64,000 nt of DNA from contig NZ_JBBDYL010000005.1 of NCBI RefSeq assembly GCF_040901545.1, positions 62,001-126,000 on the forward strand, given 5' to 3'. The notes beneath the pieces are model-generated. The model searched no databases and was not told the origin of the DNA. It worked only from the letters and a program-made list of their open reading frames with translations. Both the position numbers and the translations under genes were made by a program. The DNA comes from Sulfuricaulis sp040901545. Lineage in GTDB: Bacteria; Pseudomonadota; Gammaproteobacteria; Acidiferrobacterales; Sulfurifustaceae. This document shows, in pieces, positions 1 to 8,613 of the stretch (its first letter is position 1; each line of letters opens with the position of its first letter).

Positions 1-329
1 GCGCGCGCCGGTTCGGCGCTCCACGCGAAGTGGTGATGCACCAGGGCGTCATCGGTGCGGACATCGTCGGCCCGCGTGTAAATCAGCTTGCCATGCCGAT
101 AAACCAGCACCGGGTGTTTGATCGAAGTCTTGAGTGAGGCACCGTTCGAGACGATCTCGATATTCTCGGCGCGCGGCACAAGCGTGGTGAGGTGCCGCAA
201 TATGGTCTGCATCTCAAACCGTCCGGCGTCGCGGTCGTAGCACAGGATTTGCGCATGGCGCTCGGCGACCGCCCGATCGGCGGTGACCAAGCCGCGCTCG
301 GTGACGACCCAGGTGCCAGGGGCGACGCA
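1..329 (-). mobile_element. Intein N-terminal splicing region inside the class II RNR
   Basis: The host sequence stops after LKAG and continues with Cys146 in CVAPGTWVVTERG, which fits intein block A (Cys1, then small and hydrophobic residues around GT-V). About 62 residues on, GASLKTSIKHPVLVY fits block B, with His217 preceded by T213/S214, followed by the usual G-K-L-x-x-x-R-A-D-D-V stretch. At least 109 intein residues are visible. Whether a homing endonuclease and an intact C-terminal His-Asn/Cys junction exist cannot be seen. Inteins at conserved RNR sites are well known; this site is directly before the Cys-Gly of the substrate-binding region. Confidence 0.82.
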
Positions 330-764
330 GCCAGCCTTCAGCGTCAGGCCGGCCTCGTGCACCGAGGACAGGATCCCGTCCATGGAATCCGGAACCGCTC
401 GGGATACCGTGCAATTGATAGTGCTGGTGGCGGGTTTATGCTCCAGGGCGCCGGCGTTGGAAATGATGCGCCCGGCCGGAATCGCCCCGTTTTGCAGGGC
501 CCAAAAGAATTTTTCGAACCATTCCTCGCGTTTTTCCGGGATTTCCTCGACATCGGCCAAGGCCCGAGCCACGCGGGCGTAGGTTCCGGTAATGTCCTGG
601 TCCAGGGCTTCCCCGGTTTTGCTCTTTAAGCGGTATTTTTTGTCCCAGATGTCGAGCGAAGCGGGTTGTATGGAGATTTCCGTCCTTAGGTCCGTAGGCG
701 CGCCATCCATGGCGCACTTCTCAGTGATAACCGGGTTTTCTGCTTGTAATTGGACGACCTTCAT
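1..764 (-). CDS. nrdJ: Adenosylcobalamin-dependent (class II) ribonucleotide reductase, N-terminal part, intein-containing; runs off the window
   Basis: Open frame from the ATG at 764 to the window edge (254 codons visible). A GGAGG lies about ten bases upstream. Residues 1-145 read like the N-terminus of B12-dependent RNR: AIPAGRIISNAGALEHKPAT, then STINC with a conserved cysteine, then HEAGLTLKAG. In the family the next residues are CGIGYEF and so on; here Cys146 begins an unrelated intein-like sequence. The enzyme reduces ribonucleotides to deoxyribonucleotides with adenosylcobalamin and needs no oxygen. The intein C-terminus and the catalytic barrel lie outside the window. The RNR assignment is firm from the N-terminal motifs; the length and completeness of the gene cannot be judged. 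Confidence 0.85.
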   Translation of the reverse strand, partial: MKVVQLQAENPVITEKCAMDGAPTDLRTEISIQPASLDIWDKKYRLKSKTGEALDQDITGTYARVARALADVEEIPEKREEWFEKFFWALQNGAIPAGRIISNAGALEHKPATSTINCTVSRAVPDSMDGILSSVHEAGLTLKAGCVAPGTWVVTERGLVTADRAVAERHAQILCYDRDAGRFEMQTILRHLTTLVPRAENIEIVSNGASLKTSIKHPVLVYRHGKLIYTRADDVRTDDALVHHHFAWSAEPAR

Positions 765-863
765 TGATTCCTGTCCTCCGGTGCCGGCAATATTTGTCGG
801 GCACACAACGTGCCTGTTTATTGGGTGTAATACTAGGTGTCGGGCCTGTAACCTCGGCCAACC

Positions 864-906
864 ACTACATATTGTAGTTTTAGCCCCAACAGGTGGGAGA
901 TGTCAA
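864..906 (-). promoter_or_regulatory. Putative promoter and 15-bp palindrome upstream of nrdJ
   Basis: On the minus strand a TTGACA (906-901) is followed 17-18 bases later by a TAAAA-type -10, and a near-perfect palindrome, ACTACA-TAT-TGTAGT, lies at 864-878 just downstream, about 100 bases before the nrdJ start. The palindrome could be an operator. Its spacing does not match the 16-bp NrdR box well, so I do not assign a regulator. I see no cobalamin riboswitch B12 box in the leader. Confidence 0.35.
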
Positions 907-1060
907 GATTGCAATTTTCAAAGAGTTGCTTCGGGCACCGGAGCAGCGCTTTCCTTTTATATAGGTACCGATAGTCGAATGGGGTGAGGCGATCGGCCCT
1001 CAATGGTTAACCCGGATGCCAGAGACAGGTTAACGGGCTGCAGGGGAAGCCGCGATACCG

Positions 1061-2635
1061 TCAGGAGGTGCCGGTCAGGCTGTTCATTTTTTGCACAAGG
1101 CCGCCGATATCGCACGCGGCATCGGGGCTGACGGTTAAGGCAACGCGCTGTTCATCGACCGTGAGCGGCTCGCGAGTGGCCAACTGGCGCTGCAGCACCG
1201 CGAGGCTTGCTTCGGATACCTCCCGCGATTGCCGGACGCGTTGCCGTAAACGCTCACGGAGTAAACTTTCCGGTGCCTGGAGATCAAGGATCATGCAGGG
1301 CACGCGCAGTTCGTGCGCCACGGCACGCAGTCGTTCGCGCTGGTTGCGCTTGAGAAAGGCGGCATCCACCACCACCGAATAACCGGTCGCCAAAATCGAA
1401 CGCGCAAGTTCCGCGAGTCGCGCGTAGGTCTGGCGGCTGGATTCCGCTGAATAGATTCCCTGATCCACATCCGATCCACTGCGCGCATGCGGCGCCAGTC
1501 CATGCAGGCGCTTGCGTTCGATATCGCTGCGCAGACGGATAACATCCCAAGCCTCCAGCAGTTGCTGTGAGAGCCAGGTCTTGCCGCTGCCCGAGAGCCC
1601 ATGGGTAACGATCAGCGCGGGATGAAGCGGTTGCGTATAACGTTCAGCGAGATCGGCGTAACCGAGATATTCCACGCCCGTTCTCTGCTTTTCCTGTTCG
1701 TCCAGCCCCTCCTGACTTAACCGGATACAGGCGACCTTGGCGCGCACCAGCGCCCGATAAACCTGGTAGAAACGGTACACCGCGAGACCCTCGTAGTCAC
1801 CGGTAAATTCCAAATAGGCATTCACCGCGCGACGGGCCAGATCGGAGCGCCCGCGATCATCGAGGTCCATGGTCAGAAACGCGGTTTCACCCATGGTGTC
1901 GATCCAGCGCAGATTTTCATTGAACTCGAGACAATCAAATAATATCACGCGTTCATTCAGCCAAATCATGTTAGCCAGATGCGCGTCGCCATGACACTCG
2001 CGTATGAAGCCTCGGCGTTTGCGTTCGGCGAATGTATTTTTGAGCAAGGTAAAAGTTCGCATGCTCCATGTTCGCAGCCGCTGCAGCTGTGCGCGATGAC
2101 GTGTCTCGATCCTCGATTCCATCTGCTCGAAGTTTTGGCGTACCGGTTCATTGACATGATCCGGATCGCCGAAGGACTTGTCATCGCCGGCAATGGCGAT
2201 CCGGCCATGAAACTCGGCGAGCTCCTGAGCCAGCAAATCGATGTGCCGTGGTTGCAGCTCGCCGCGCGCCAGCATCCGGTCCAGTCGCGCCGATTCCGGG
2301 AACTGGACCATCTTCACCGCGTATTCGATGGCGACCCCGTTTTCATTTACCCTCGGGGCGGATTCCGATCCGGTGATCGCCACCACCCCGAGATACAATG
2401 CCTCGGCCAGTCGCCGGTTAAGACGCCATTCCTGCTCGCAATAAAAGCGGCGTTTCTCAAGCGTGCTGAAATCGAGAAAACCGAGATTGACCGGTTTCTT
2501 GATTTTATAGGCATAAGAACCGGTCAGGATGACCCAGGAAATGTGCGTTTCGACAATGTGCATTTCCCGCACGGCATGGTCGTAACAGTCCGAGTGCAGC
2601 AAAGCCTGCAGCAGAGGGGGAAGTCGGGTTTCCAC
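1061..2635 (-). CDS. Bifunctional aminoglycoside phosphotransferase-like / AAA (zeta-type) kinase protein
   Basis: 524 aa. The N-terminal two thirds resemble the COG2187 aminoglycoside-phosphotransferase-like fold: SYAYKIKKPVNLGFLDFST near residue 40 and the catalytic-loop-like stretch ECHGDAHLANMIWLN near 215, with a following FDCLEF. The C-terminal part has a P-loop, GLSGSGKT near residue 345, typical of small-molecule or zeta-toxin-like kinases. The fused architecture is common in proteobacteria and its substrate is unknown. It begins about 50 bases after the PfkB-type kinase gene and is probably co-transcribed with it. Function beyond a predicted phosphotransferase is not inferred. Confidence 0.8.
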   Translation of the reverse strand: METRLPPLLQALLHSDCYDHAVREMHIVETHISWVILTGSYAYKIKKPVNLGFLDFSTLEKRRFYCEQEWRLNRRLAEALYLGVVAITGSESAPRVNENGVAIEYAVKMVQFPESARLDRMLARGELQPRHIDLLAQELAEFHGRIAIAGDDKSFGDPDHVNEPVRQNFEQMESRIETRHRAQLQRLRTWSMRTFTLLKNTFAERKRRGFIRECHGDAHLANMIWLNERVILFDCLEFNENLRWIDTMGETAFLTMDLDDRGRSDLARRAVNAYLEFTGDYEGLAVYRFYQVYRALVRAKVACIRLSQEGLDEQEKQRTGVEYLGYADLAERYTQPLHPALIVTHGLSGSGKTWLSQQLLEAWDVIRLRSDIERKRLHGLAPHARSGSDVDQGIYSAESSRQTYARLAELARSILATGYSVVVDAAFLKRNQRERLRAVAHELRVPCMILDLQAPESLLRERLRQRVRQSREVSEASLAVLQRQLATREPLTVDEQRVALTVSPDAACDIGGLVQKMNSLTGTS

Positions 2636-2683
2636 GGAGCGTCGCTTCCTCGGCAGATCGGCGGCGGGTCATTCCCGCGGCAG

Positions 2684-3616
2684 CTACCAACTATAACCGA
2701 AGCTGTCGCAGAAACGGACGGCGAATTCGTCGTGGGTGATACGATGATTCTGAGTGCCGTGGTGTGCGATTTTGATCGCCCCCATCAAGGCGGCAATACG
2801 GCCCGTGGTTTCCCAATCCATATCGCACGCCAAGCCATATAGCAGCCCGGCGCGGTAGGCATCGCCGCAACCCGTTGGGTCGTTGATCGTTGCCGTGGGC
2901 ACCGCCGGAATTTCAATGATCCGCCCAGCCGTGTAAACGCGCGAACCGCGCGCGCCGAGCGTGACGATCAACCCTTTCACGCAGCCCGCGAGGTGGCTCA
3001 GGGATTTTCCGGTGCGTTCCCGGAGCAGCTCGGCTTCGTAGTCATTCAGCGTAACCCATGTCGCTTGTTCCAAAAAACGCAGTAAATCCTCCCCATCGAA
3101 CAGCGGCATGCCCTGTCCGGGATCGAATATGAACGGAATGCCGGCCTCGGCGAATTCGCGGGCATGCTGGACCATGCCTTCACGCCCGTCCGGTGAGACG
3201 ATTCCGAGTTTTACTCCATGGGCATTTCCGACGTGTGTCTCCTGGGAACGGTTCATGGCGCCCGGGTGAAACGCGGTTATCTGGTTGTCGTCCATGTCCG
3301 TGGTGATGAATGCCTGGGCGGTATACGTGTCTTCGCACATCTTGATATAGCGGCGGCTGATTTTGTGCCGGTCCATCCACTCGGCGTAGGGCCCGAAATC
3401 CCGGCCCACCGTCCCCATCGGCAGGGGTTCACCCCCGATCAACTTGAGGTTGTAGGCGATATTGCCGGCGCAGCCGCCGAATTCACGGCGCAGTTCCGGG
3501 ACTTGGAAGGAGACATTCAGGATATGAACCTTGTCCGGCAGGATATGATTCTTGAACTGGTCCTTGAAGACCATAATGGTGTCATACGCGAACGAACCGC
3601 AGATTAAAGCCGCCAT
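2684..3616 (-). CDS. PfkB-family carbohydrate/adenosine-type kinase
   Basis: 310 aa from the ATG at 3616 (MAALICGSFAYD), the usual N-terminus of this subfamily; an in-frame GTG at 3652 would add 12 residues. PfkB signatures are visible: FGGCAGNIAYNL near residue 50 and NDPTGCGDAYRAGLLYGL near 235, whose GCGDA holds the catalytic Asp and the anion hole. Members phosphorylate sugars or nucleosides with ATP; the close relatives in sulfur-oxidising and ammonia-oxidising bacteria are annotated only as carbohydrate or adenosine kinase. The substrate cannot be read from the sequence. Confidence 0.85.
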   Translation of the reverse strand: MAALICGSFAYDTIMVFKDQFKNHILPDKVHILNVSFQVPELRREFGGCAGNIAYNLKLIGGEPLPMGTVGRDFGPYAEWMDRHKISRRYIKMCEDTYTAQAFITTDMDDNQITAFHPGAMNRSQETHVGNAHGVKLGIVSPDGREGMVQHAREFAEAGIPFIFDPGQGMPLFDGEDLLRFLEQATWVTLNDYEAELLRERTGKSLSHLAGCVKGLIVTLGARGSRVYTAGRIIEIPAVPTATINDPTGCGDAYRAGLLYGLACDMDWETTGRIAALMGAIKIAHHGTQNHRITHDEFAVRFCDSFGYSW

Positions 3617-3806
3617 GCCTGGATCCAGTCGGTATTCATTTTTTGCGTGCACCTCTTGTCATGCGGGTTGGAATTGTCCGGTGCGTTGAATCCGTTTGCA
3701 ACCCGATACGCTGAAAAGCGCGGTCTGACTGGCCGGCCGTCTCGAACCGGCCGGCGCTCACGCGATCGCCGCCATGACGACACCCTGCCGGCCATTCTGG
3801 AAGGCA

Positions 3807-4880
3807 TCAGTCTGTGCCTGACCCTTTGTGTTTGAGATTTGCAGAAATCCGTCGCATGACTTTGAACAAGGGCCCGGTCGCGGTTACGAGCAGAACAACC
3901 CGGGTGACATGAAACGCGGTCACGAGGGGGACACCTAGTTGTAGCACCTTGGCGGTGATCCCCATCTCGGCTATGCCACCGGGTGCCGTCGCCAGGATCA
4001 GGGTAGGAATGGGTATTCCCGTGAAGAAGGTCAACACGAGCGCGAACAATGCCGAGAGAATCAGCGCGATGCCGATGCTCAGCAACAGACCCAGAAGATA
4101 TCGCCGGGCTTTGAGCATGAAACCCCGCTCAAAACGCGCCCCGAGAACACAACCGATCAGCAGCTGGCCCAGATTGGACAAGGGAACCGGCATGGCGGAA
4201 AGGTCTGCCTGCATGACCGTAACGGTAATGCTTGCGAACAACGGTCCCAACATCCAGGCGTTCGGAATTTTTGCCAACGCGAGCAACCCGCCGGCGAAAG
4301 CGCATAACGTCAGCAGCAGTGCCAACCCGGGGTAACTGACCTGGCCTGGCGATGGTTGATATTGATCCGCGCCGTGGGCGCCGGAGTACGTCAGAATCGC
4401 GGGGATCAACACCACAACCAGCAGGATACGAAGCGACTGAGCGAGCGCGACCTTGTCCATGGCGGCGCCGAAACGGTCTCCCAGCACCGCCATTTCAGCC
4501 GCCCCGCCGGGGACGCTGGCGAAAAAGGCCGTGGTTTTGTCGACACCTGAAAAGCGGGACAGTAAAAATCCACAAATATAGCTGAGCAGGATCGCGAAGA
4601 CGGCGGCCAGCAGCATGGTCACCGCGTGAACGGCGAGGATGCTGACGACCACCGGAGTGAAATAGAGTCCGAGCGCGCAGCCGATGATGAGCTGGCCGGT
4701 CTGGCGGCCTCCCTGGGGCGCGTCCACGCCGCCGCCGCTTACCTTTCCGGCAACCATTGCCAGCAAGGGTCCAATCATCCAGGGCAATGGCGTTTGTATC
4801 CAGCTGCAGAAAAATCCGCCCGCCAGGCATAGCAACAAACCCTTAATGGGATGAATCAGTCTGTCTCGGTACGACGACAT
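3807..4880 (-). CDS. AbrB-family inner-membrane protein (putative transporter)
   Basis: 357 aa, almost entirely hydrophobic, with two homologous halves each holding PLPWMIGPLLA or NAWMLGPLFAS and a later ATAPGG or ASVPGG-AEM motif, which is the duplicated AbrB (COG3180) pattern. Family members have been labelled ammonia monooxygenase in databases without support; they are membrane proteins of uncertain transport role. ATG start at 4880. It lies between the PfkB kinase and a TVP38 gene on the same strand. I see no substrate clue. Confidence 0.85.
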   Translation of the reverse strand: MSSYRDRLIHPIKGLLLCLAGGFFCSWIQTPLPWMIGPLLAMVAGKVSGGGVDAPQGGRQTGQLIIGCALGLYFTPVVVSILAVHAVTMLLAAVFAILLSYICGFLLSRFSGVDKTTAFFASVPGGAAEMAVLGDRFGAAMDKVALAQSLRILLVVVLIPAILTYSGAHGADQYQPSPGQVSYPGLALLLTLCAFAGGLLALAKIPNAWMLGPLFASITVTVMQADLSAMPVPLSNLGQLLIGCVLGARFERGFMLKARRYLLGLLLSIGIALILSALFALVLTFFTGIPIPTLILATAPGGIAEMGITAKVLQLGVPLVTAFHVTRVVLLVTATGPLFKVMRRISANLKHKGSGTD

Positions 4881-4903
4881 TGAATTCTAAAGTTGATGAA
4901 TTC

Positions 4904-5626
4904 TTACTTGCTGGGTTTATTTTTTTTTTGCGTGTCCTTTCGCAGGGCGCCGGCCATCCGTCGAAAGGCATGCTCGATACGATCGTGGTAGATCATGACG
5001 ATCAAGATGATGACGAGACTGAGGCCGACGATCGTGAACAGCGCGCCATAACGCGCATCGCGAAAATAGGCGCCCCCCATGGTGAGCAGGATCGTGCCCA
5101 GCAGCCGTCCAGATGCGGACACCAGCAGAAAATCACGTTGCCGCATGTGGCCCAGACCCAGCAGGTAGCAGAGGAAATCTTTGGGGAACCCCGGTATCAG
5201 AAACATCAAGAAGGCCAGCAGCAGACCCTTGTGTTTCATCACGTAGTCATATCGCTCGATGGTTTCCGCTTTGACCAATCGTTCCACCAGCGGCCGTCCC
5301 AGAATTCGGGCCAGCATGAACGCGACCCACGACCCGGCAGTTAAACCGATGGTTGAATAGACAACGCCCCACAATGGGCCGAAGACAATTCCGCCGACGA
5401 ATCCGGAAACCTCGCCGGGGACGGGCGCGGCCACAACCTGAACGGTTTGCAGGCCGATAAAGATTACGACCGCATAGGCCTCGTGATCCCTGATGAATTC
5501 GAGAAAATGGCGTCGGTTGATGAATAAATCGAACAGCCCGGAGGCATACAGCCCGTAGGCGATACCGCCCATGACCGCGCACAGCAGCAGAAGCAGGAGG
5601 ACCGATTTTTTGTCCAGTTTGAGCAT
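4904..5626 (-). CDS. TVP38/TMEM64 (DedA-like, VTT domain) membrane protein
   Basis: 240 aa from the ATG at 5626. One N-terminal membrane segment (residues 7-30) is followed by the VTT core: PVPGEVSGFVGGIVFGPLWG near residue 70, then GSWVAFMLARILGRPLVERL, then FLIPGFPKDFLCYLLGL near 145. This is the arrangement of TVP38/TMEM64 proteins, inner-membrane proteins of the DedA superfamily implicated in lipid scrambling and envelope homeostasis. The C-terminus is Lys-rich. Same strand as its neighbours and possibly in one transcript with the AbrB gene, 23 bases away. Confidence 0.85.
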   Translation of the reverse strand: MLKLDKKSVLLLLLLCAVMGGIAYGLYASGLFDLFINRRHFLEFIRDHEAYAVVIFIGLQTVQVVAAPVPGEVSGFVGGIVFGPLWGVVYSTIGLTAGSWVAFMLARILGRPLVERLVKAETIERYDYVMKHKGLLLAFLMFLIPGFPKDFLCYLLGLGHMRQRDFLLVSASGRLLGTILLTMGGAYFRDARYGALFTIVGLSLVIILIVMIYHDRIEHAFRRMAGALRKDTQKKNKPSK

Positions 5627-5742
5627 GTGATGTAATCCGCGTTTCTGAGGACGAAAAATCGATCCTTATATTTTTCGCCGAGGTTGGCGCGTGCGGATCG
5701 TGCCATCCTATCATTCGCGACCGTTTTCAAGAAGCCAGGGGG

Positions 5743-7875
5743 TTACATCGTCAACCGCCGGTAAATCTCCGAAACTTTCAGGGGCAGTTTACGGATGTCA
5801 TCCACCCGCACCCAGTTCACCGCGCCGTACATGTGCGGCAGGTAGTCGCGCGCAGCTTCGTCGATGGTGATGCAAAAGGGATGGATGCCGCTGCGTTTGG
5901 CTTCAATCAAGCTCATGCGCGTGTCCTCGATCCCGTATTCGCCGCGATAGCCGTCGTAGTCATCCGGTTTGCCGTCCGAAAGCGTGATCAGCAATTTGGT
6001 TCGGGCGTCCACGCCGTTCAGCAATTTCGTCAGATGGCGGATGGTCACCCCCATCCGGGTGTAATCCTGAGGCTGCAGGCCGGCAATGCGGCGCCGGACG
6101 TCATCGCCGTACCGCTCACCGAAATGCTTGATGCGATACAGATCGCAGCGTTTGCGGGTCATGCCGGAGAAACCGTAGATCGCGTAGCGATCACCGAGAA
6201 TTTCGAGCGCTTCGCACAGCAGGACCAGGGCTTCGCGCTCGGCGTCGTTGATCCAGCCTTTCGTCGAGCCGCTCATGTCCACCATGAACATCACCGCGAT
6301 GTCGCGCTCATGCTTGTGTAATTTCGTGAACAGCCGCTCGGACAGTTCCCGTCCGGTTTTCATGTCGGCGTGGGCTTCCACCAGCGCGTCAAAATCGATG
6401 TTGTCACCGTTTATCTGTTTTTTGAGCAACCGGTTTTCACCCCGCAAGGCCTCGAATGTTTTGCGAAGCTGCGGCAACTCACCGCGGTATTTCGCAAGTG
6501 TGCGGGCCACAAAGGGATCATCGTAGGGAAACACATCCCGTTCGCGCAGGACGCACCAGTCCTTGCGATAGTGATGGCGCCGGAAATCCCATTCCTGATA
6601 GATGAACACGCTTGCCCCGCCGTCCGCCTCATTCTCCGCGGTCATTGCATGCGGCTGTTCCTCCGGCGCGGGGGGGTTTTCACCGGCAGTTTCCCAAAAA
6701 TAATCTTCCGGTATCCGGCCATGATCCTGGATAATCGACTGGACCAACGCACGCAGGTGCGCCGGCAACTGGACGGGCTGGCCGCCCGCTGCCGACAGAA
6801 ATGAAATTTCGCCCGGATGGTCCGGATCTGGAACCGGTTTGATAACTTGACGTGGCCGGTGACTCGATATGCCGGCATCGCTCAGGTTGGCCGCAAAATG
6901 CTTTCCAAGCTGGTCGAGTGCCTGTTGGAAAAGCATTTTTTCCCGCGCCATTCGCTGTTCGGCGACCTGCCGCGCCCGGCCCGGAATGAGCGTTCCTTGA
7001 TAACAGTACGTTTCCGGTAACTGACTGGAATACAATTTGGGCAGCCAGGCGCGCGAATCGGACACGGTCGCTTCGGGTTGTTTCAATTGTTGAATGGCTG
7101 TCCTCCAAGTTGCCGGGTAACGCACTTCGCCGGTGCGCTGTTGCAGTTCCACCATGTCCTGGTACAAACCCGGAAATTCACGTTCCAGGTTGGCATTGAG
7201 GCGCACCGTTTCGAGCGCGTGGAACACGCGCATAGCTGTTAGTTCGTCGTTAAATTCCGCCAACATTTCATCCAGCGGTTGCGCTTGTTCCGGCGTGCGG
7301 AATGTTCCGTACCAGGTTTGGGCCCACAAATGGGCGACCGTCGTTTTGTAGCGTCGGAAATTGTCCTGACGTTCGGAAAAGGTGGCCACGCGGTGCGGCA
7401 GGAACAGTGTCTCGGTGTCCGTGTAGCAGTCGGAAGCGGCGGCAATTTTAAGCGACCGTCCGGCCAATCCCTGAACATACAGCTCCAGCACGCGGTGAAT
7501 CTCTTCCAGCGTCACGCCGCGCCGCCATTCGCCGGCCTCCACGGCCACGACCTGGTATTGGACGAGTGCGGCAATTCCAGGATTAAGCCCGTCCCGGTCG
7601 TAGATGTCCATGGCACGGATGATCCAGCGCTCGATATCGGGCAGGTCCATCAGCCGGAAGGCATCCGTCACACGCACCGCAAACTGATAGGCCAACTCGG
7701 TGTTGGTTTTGGCGATGACATCCACCCAGTGCAGGGCGAAATTCTGGTGACGTCGATCAAGCTTAGAAACAGCTTGTGCAATCAATTCGGTCGAGCGGGT
7801 GGGTGACAATACCGACTCGAAGGATTTGTCGAGTATGGCTTTGATCTCGTCGGTCTTTAAGCTGGGAGGGTTCAA
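5743..7875 (-). CDS. cbbO: CbbO/NorD-type von Willebrand factor A protein (RuBisCO activase adaptor)
   Basis: 710 aa. The N-terminal half is helical and family-specific. The C-terminal VWA domain starts near residue 530 with MVDMSGSTKG, the MIDAS metal site (DxSxS type), and continues with LLITLSDGKPDDYDGYRGEYG. CbbO works with the AAA+ hexamer CbbQ to remove inhibitory sugar phosphates from RuBisCO; the NorD homologue plays a similar part for NO reductase. The partner cbbQ is 740 bases upstream on the same strand. I prefer CbbO to NorD because no nor genes are nearby, but no RuBisCO genes are in the window either. Confidence 0.78.
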   Translation of the reverse strand: MNPPSLKTDEIKAILDKSFESVLSPTRSTELIAQAVSKLDRRHQNFALHWVDVIAKTNTELAYQFAVRVTDAFRLMDLPDIERWIIRAMDIYDRDGLNPGIAALVQYQVVAVEAGEWRRGVTLEEIHRVLELYVQGLAGRSLKIAAASDCYTDTETLFLPHRVATFSERQDNFRRYKTTVAHLWAQTWYGTFRTPEQAQPLDEMLAEFNDELTAMRVFHALETVRLNANLEREFPGLYQDMVELQQRTGEVRYPATWRTAIQQLKQPEATVSDSRAWLPKLYSSQLPETYCYQGTLIPGRARQVAEQRMAREKMLFQQALDQLGKHFAANLSDAGISSHRPRQVIKPVPDPDHPGEISFLSAAGGQPVQLPAHLRALVQSIIQDHGRIPEDYFWETAGENPPAPEEQPHAMTAENEADGGASVFIYQEWDFRRHHYRKDWCVLRERDVFPYDDPFVARTLAKYRGELPQLRKTFEALRGENRLLKKQINGDNIDFDALVEAHADMKTGRELSERLFTKLHKHERDIAVMFMVDMSGSTKGWINDAEREALVLLCEALEILGDRYAIYGFSGMTRKRCDLYRIKHFGERYGDDVRRRIAGLQPQDYTRMGVTIRHLTKLLNGVDARTKLLITLSDGKPDDYDGYRGEYGIEDTRMSLIEAKRSGIHPFCITIDEAARDYLPHMYGAVNWVRVDDIRKLPLKVSEIYRRLTM

Positions 7876-8037
7876 TTGACGTGAAATGACGAAAAACTCT
7901 GATTGGGATTGGTATTTTTTGCGATTCTGTCTGTATAGGAAATTAACCTGAAGACTAAGGTGTAATTGGCATGATCTATACTTCTTCCCAGTAACCTCGC
8001 TGTTTTTATCAAACCTCTATTTAGGGAGAATTGAAAC

Positions 8038-8559
8038 ATGAAAAAGTTACTAATGCTTTCGTTAGTAATTATCGGTGTTACGGCATGTGCGAGCGGCGTC
8101 AATCGGTCAAGTACAAACGATAATTATAAATACGCTGGTCAAAAATTCTCGGCAGTTAAAGTCAGTCTTAATCCGGATGCACAGGAAAAGCTCAAGGATA
8201 ACATCAAATTCGATGCTACTAAATTGGAACAAGTTATCGTGAGAAGTTTGCAAGCACGCCAGTTAATCGATTCCAAGTCGGAGAATATCGTAAATGTTCT
8301 GGTCACGGATATACGTACTCGTTCCAACTTTTCAGCCGTGATGTTTGGTTTTATGGCTGGGAACGATCGTGTAGAAGGAGTCGTTTCGCTCAATCCGAAG
8401 TCCGGTGGGCTGTCATGGCTGGAATTCCATGTAAGTGCTGCATACGCGTTGGGCGGTTTCGGCGGTGGGCAGGATGATGCACGCATGAATTGGTTATACG
8501 AGGAGTTTGCCAAGTTAACGTTAAACGAAATCCTTGGAACAAATGTCAGTAAAAAATAG
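8038..8559 (+). CDS. DUF4410-type lipoprotein
   Basis: 173 aa from the ATG at 8038 with AGGGAG upstream. A signal peptide with lipobox VTAC gives a lipidated Cys17. The mature part (residues about 30-165), including LVTDIRTRSNFSAVMFGFMAG, has a character I associate with DUF4410. It is visibly more AT-rich than the flanking cbb genes, lies on the opposite strand and separates cbbQ from cbbO, which are normally adjacent. A later insertion is the simplest explanation. Role unknown; presumably an outer-membrane-attached protein. Confidence 0.7.
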   Translation: MKKLLMLSLVIIGVTACASGVNRSSTNDNYKYAGQKFSAVKVSLNPDAQEKLKDNIKFDATKLEQVIVRSLQARQLIDSKSENIVNVLVTDIRTRSNFSAVMFGFMAGNDRVEGVVSLNPKSGGLSWLEFHVSAAYALGGFGGGQDDARMNWLYEEFAKLTLNEILGTNVSKK

Positions 8560-8574
8560 TAGCTGATATAAAGG

Positions 8575-8593
8575 TTTTCGACCCGACCGAAAA
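8575..8593. terminator. Weak hairpin between the convergent lipoprotein and cbbQ ends
   Basis: TTTTCG, a 7-base loop and CGAAAA form a perfect 6-bp stem between the lipoprotein stop (8559) and the cbbQ stop (8614). It is AT-rich and could act weakly in both directions. Confidence 0.35.
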
Positions 8594-8613
8594 ATTTCTT
8601 TTTCAAGAAACGG

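Noticed and set aside
864..878. NrdR box
   Set aside because: The palindrome has the wrong centre and arm spacing for the 16-bp NrdR consensus.
780..1000. Cobalamin riboswitch upstream of nrdJ
   Set aside because: I searched for a B12-box-like sequence and saw none; the leader is short.
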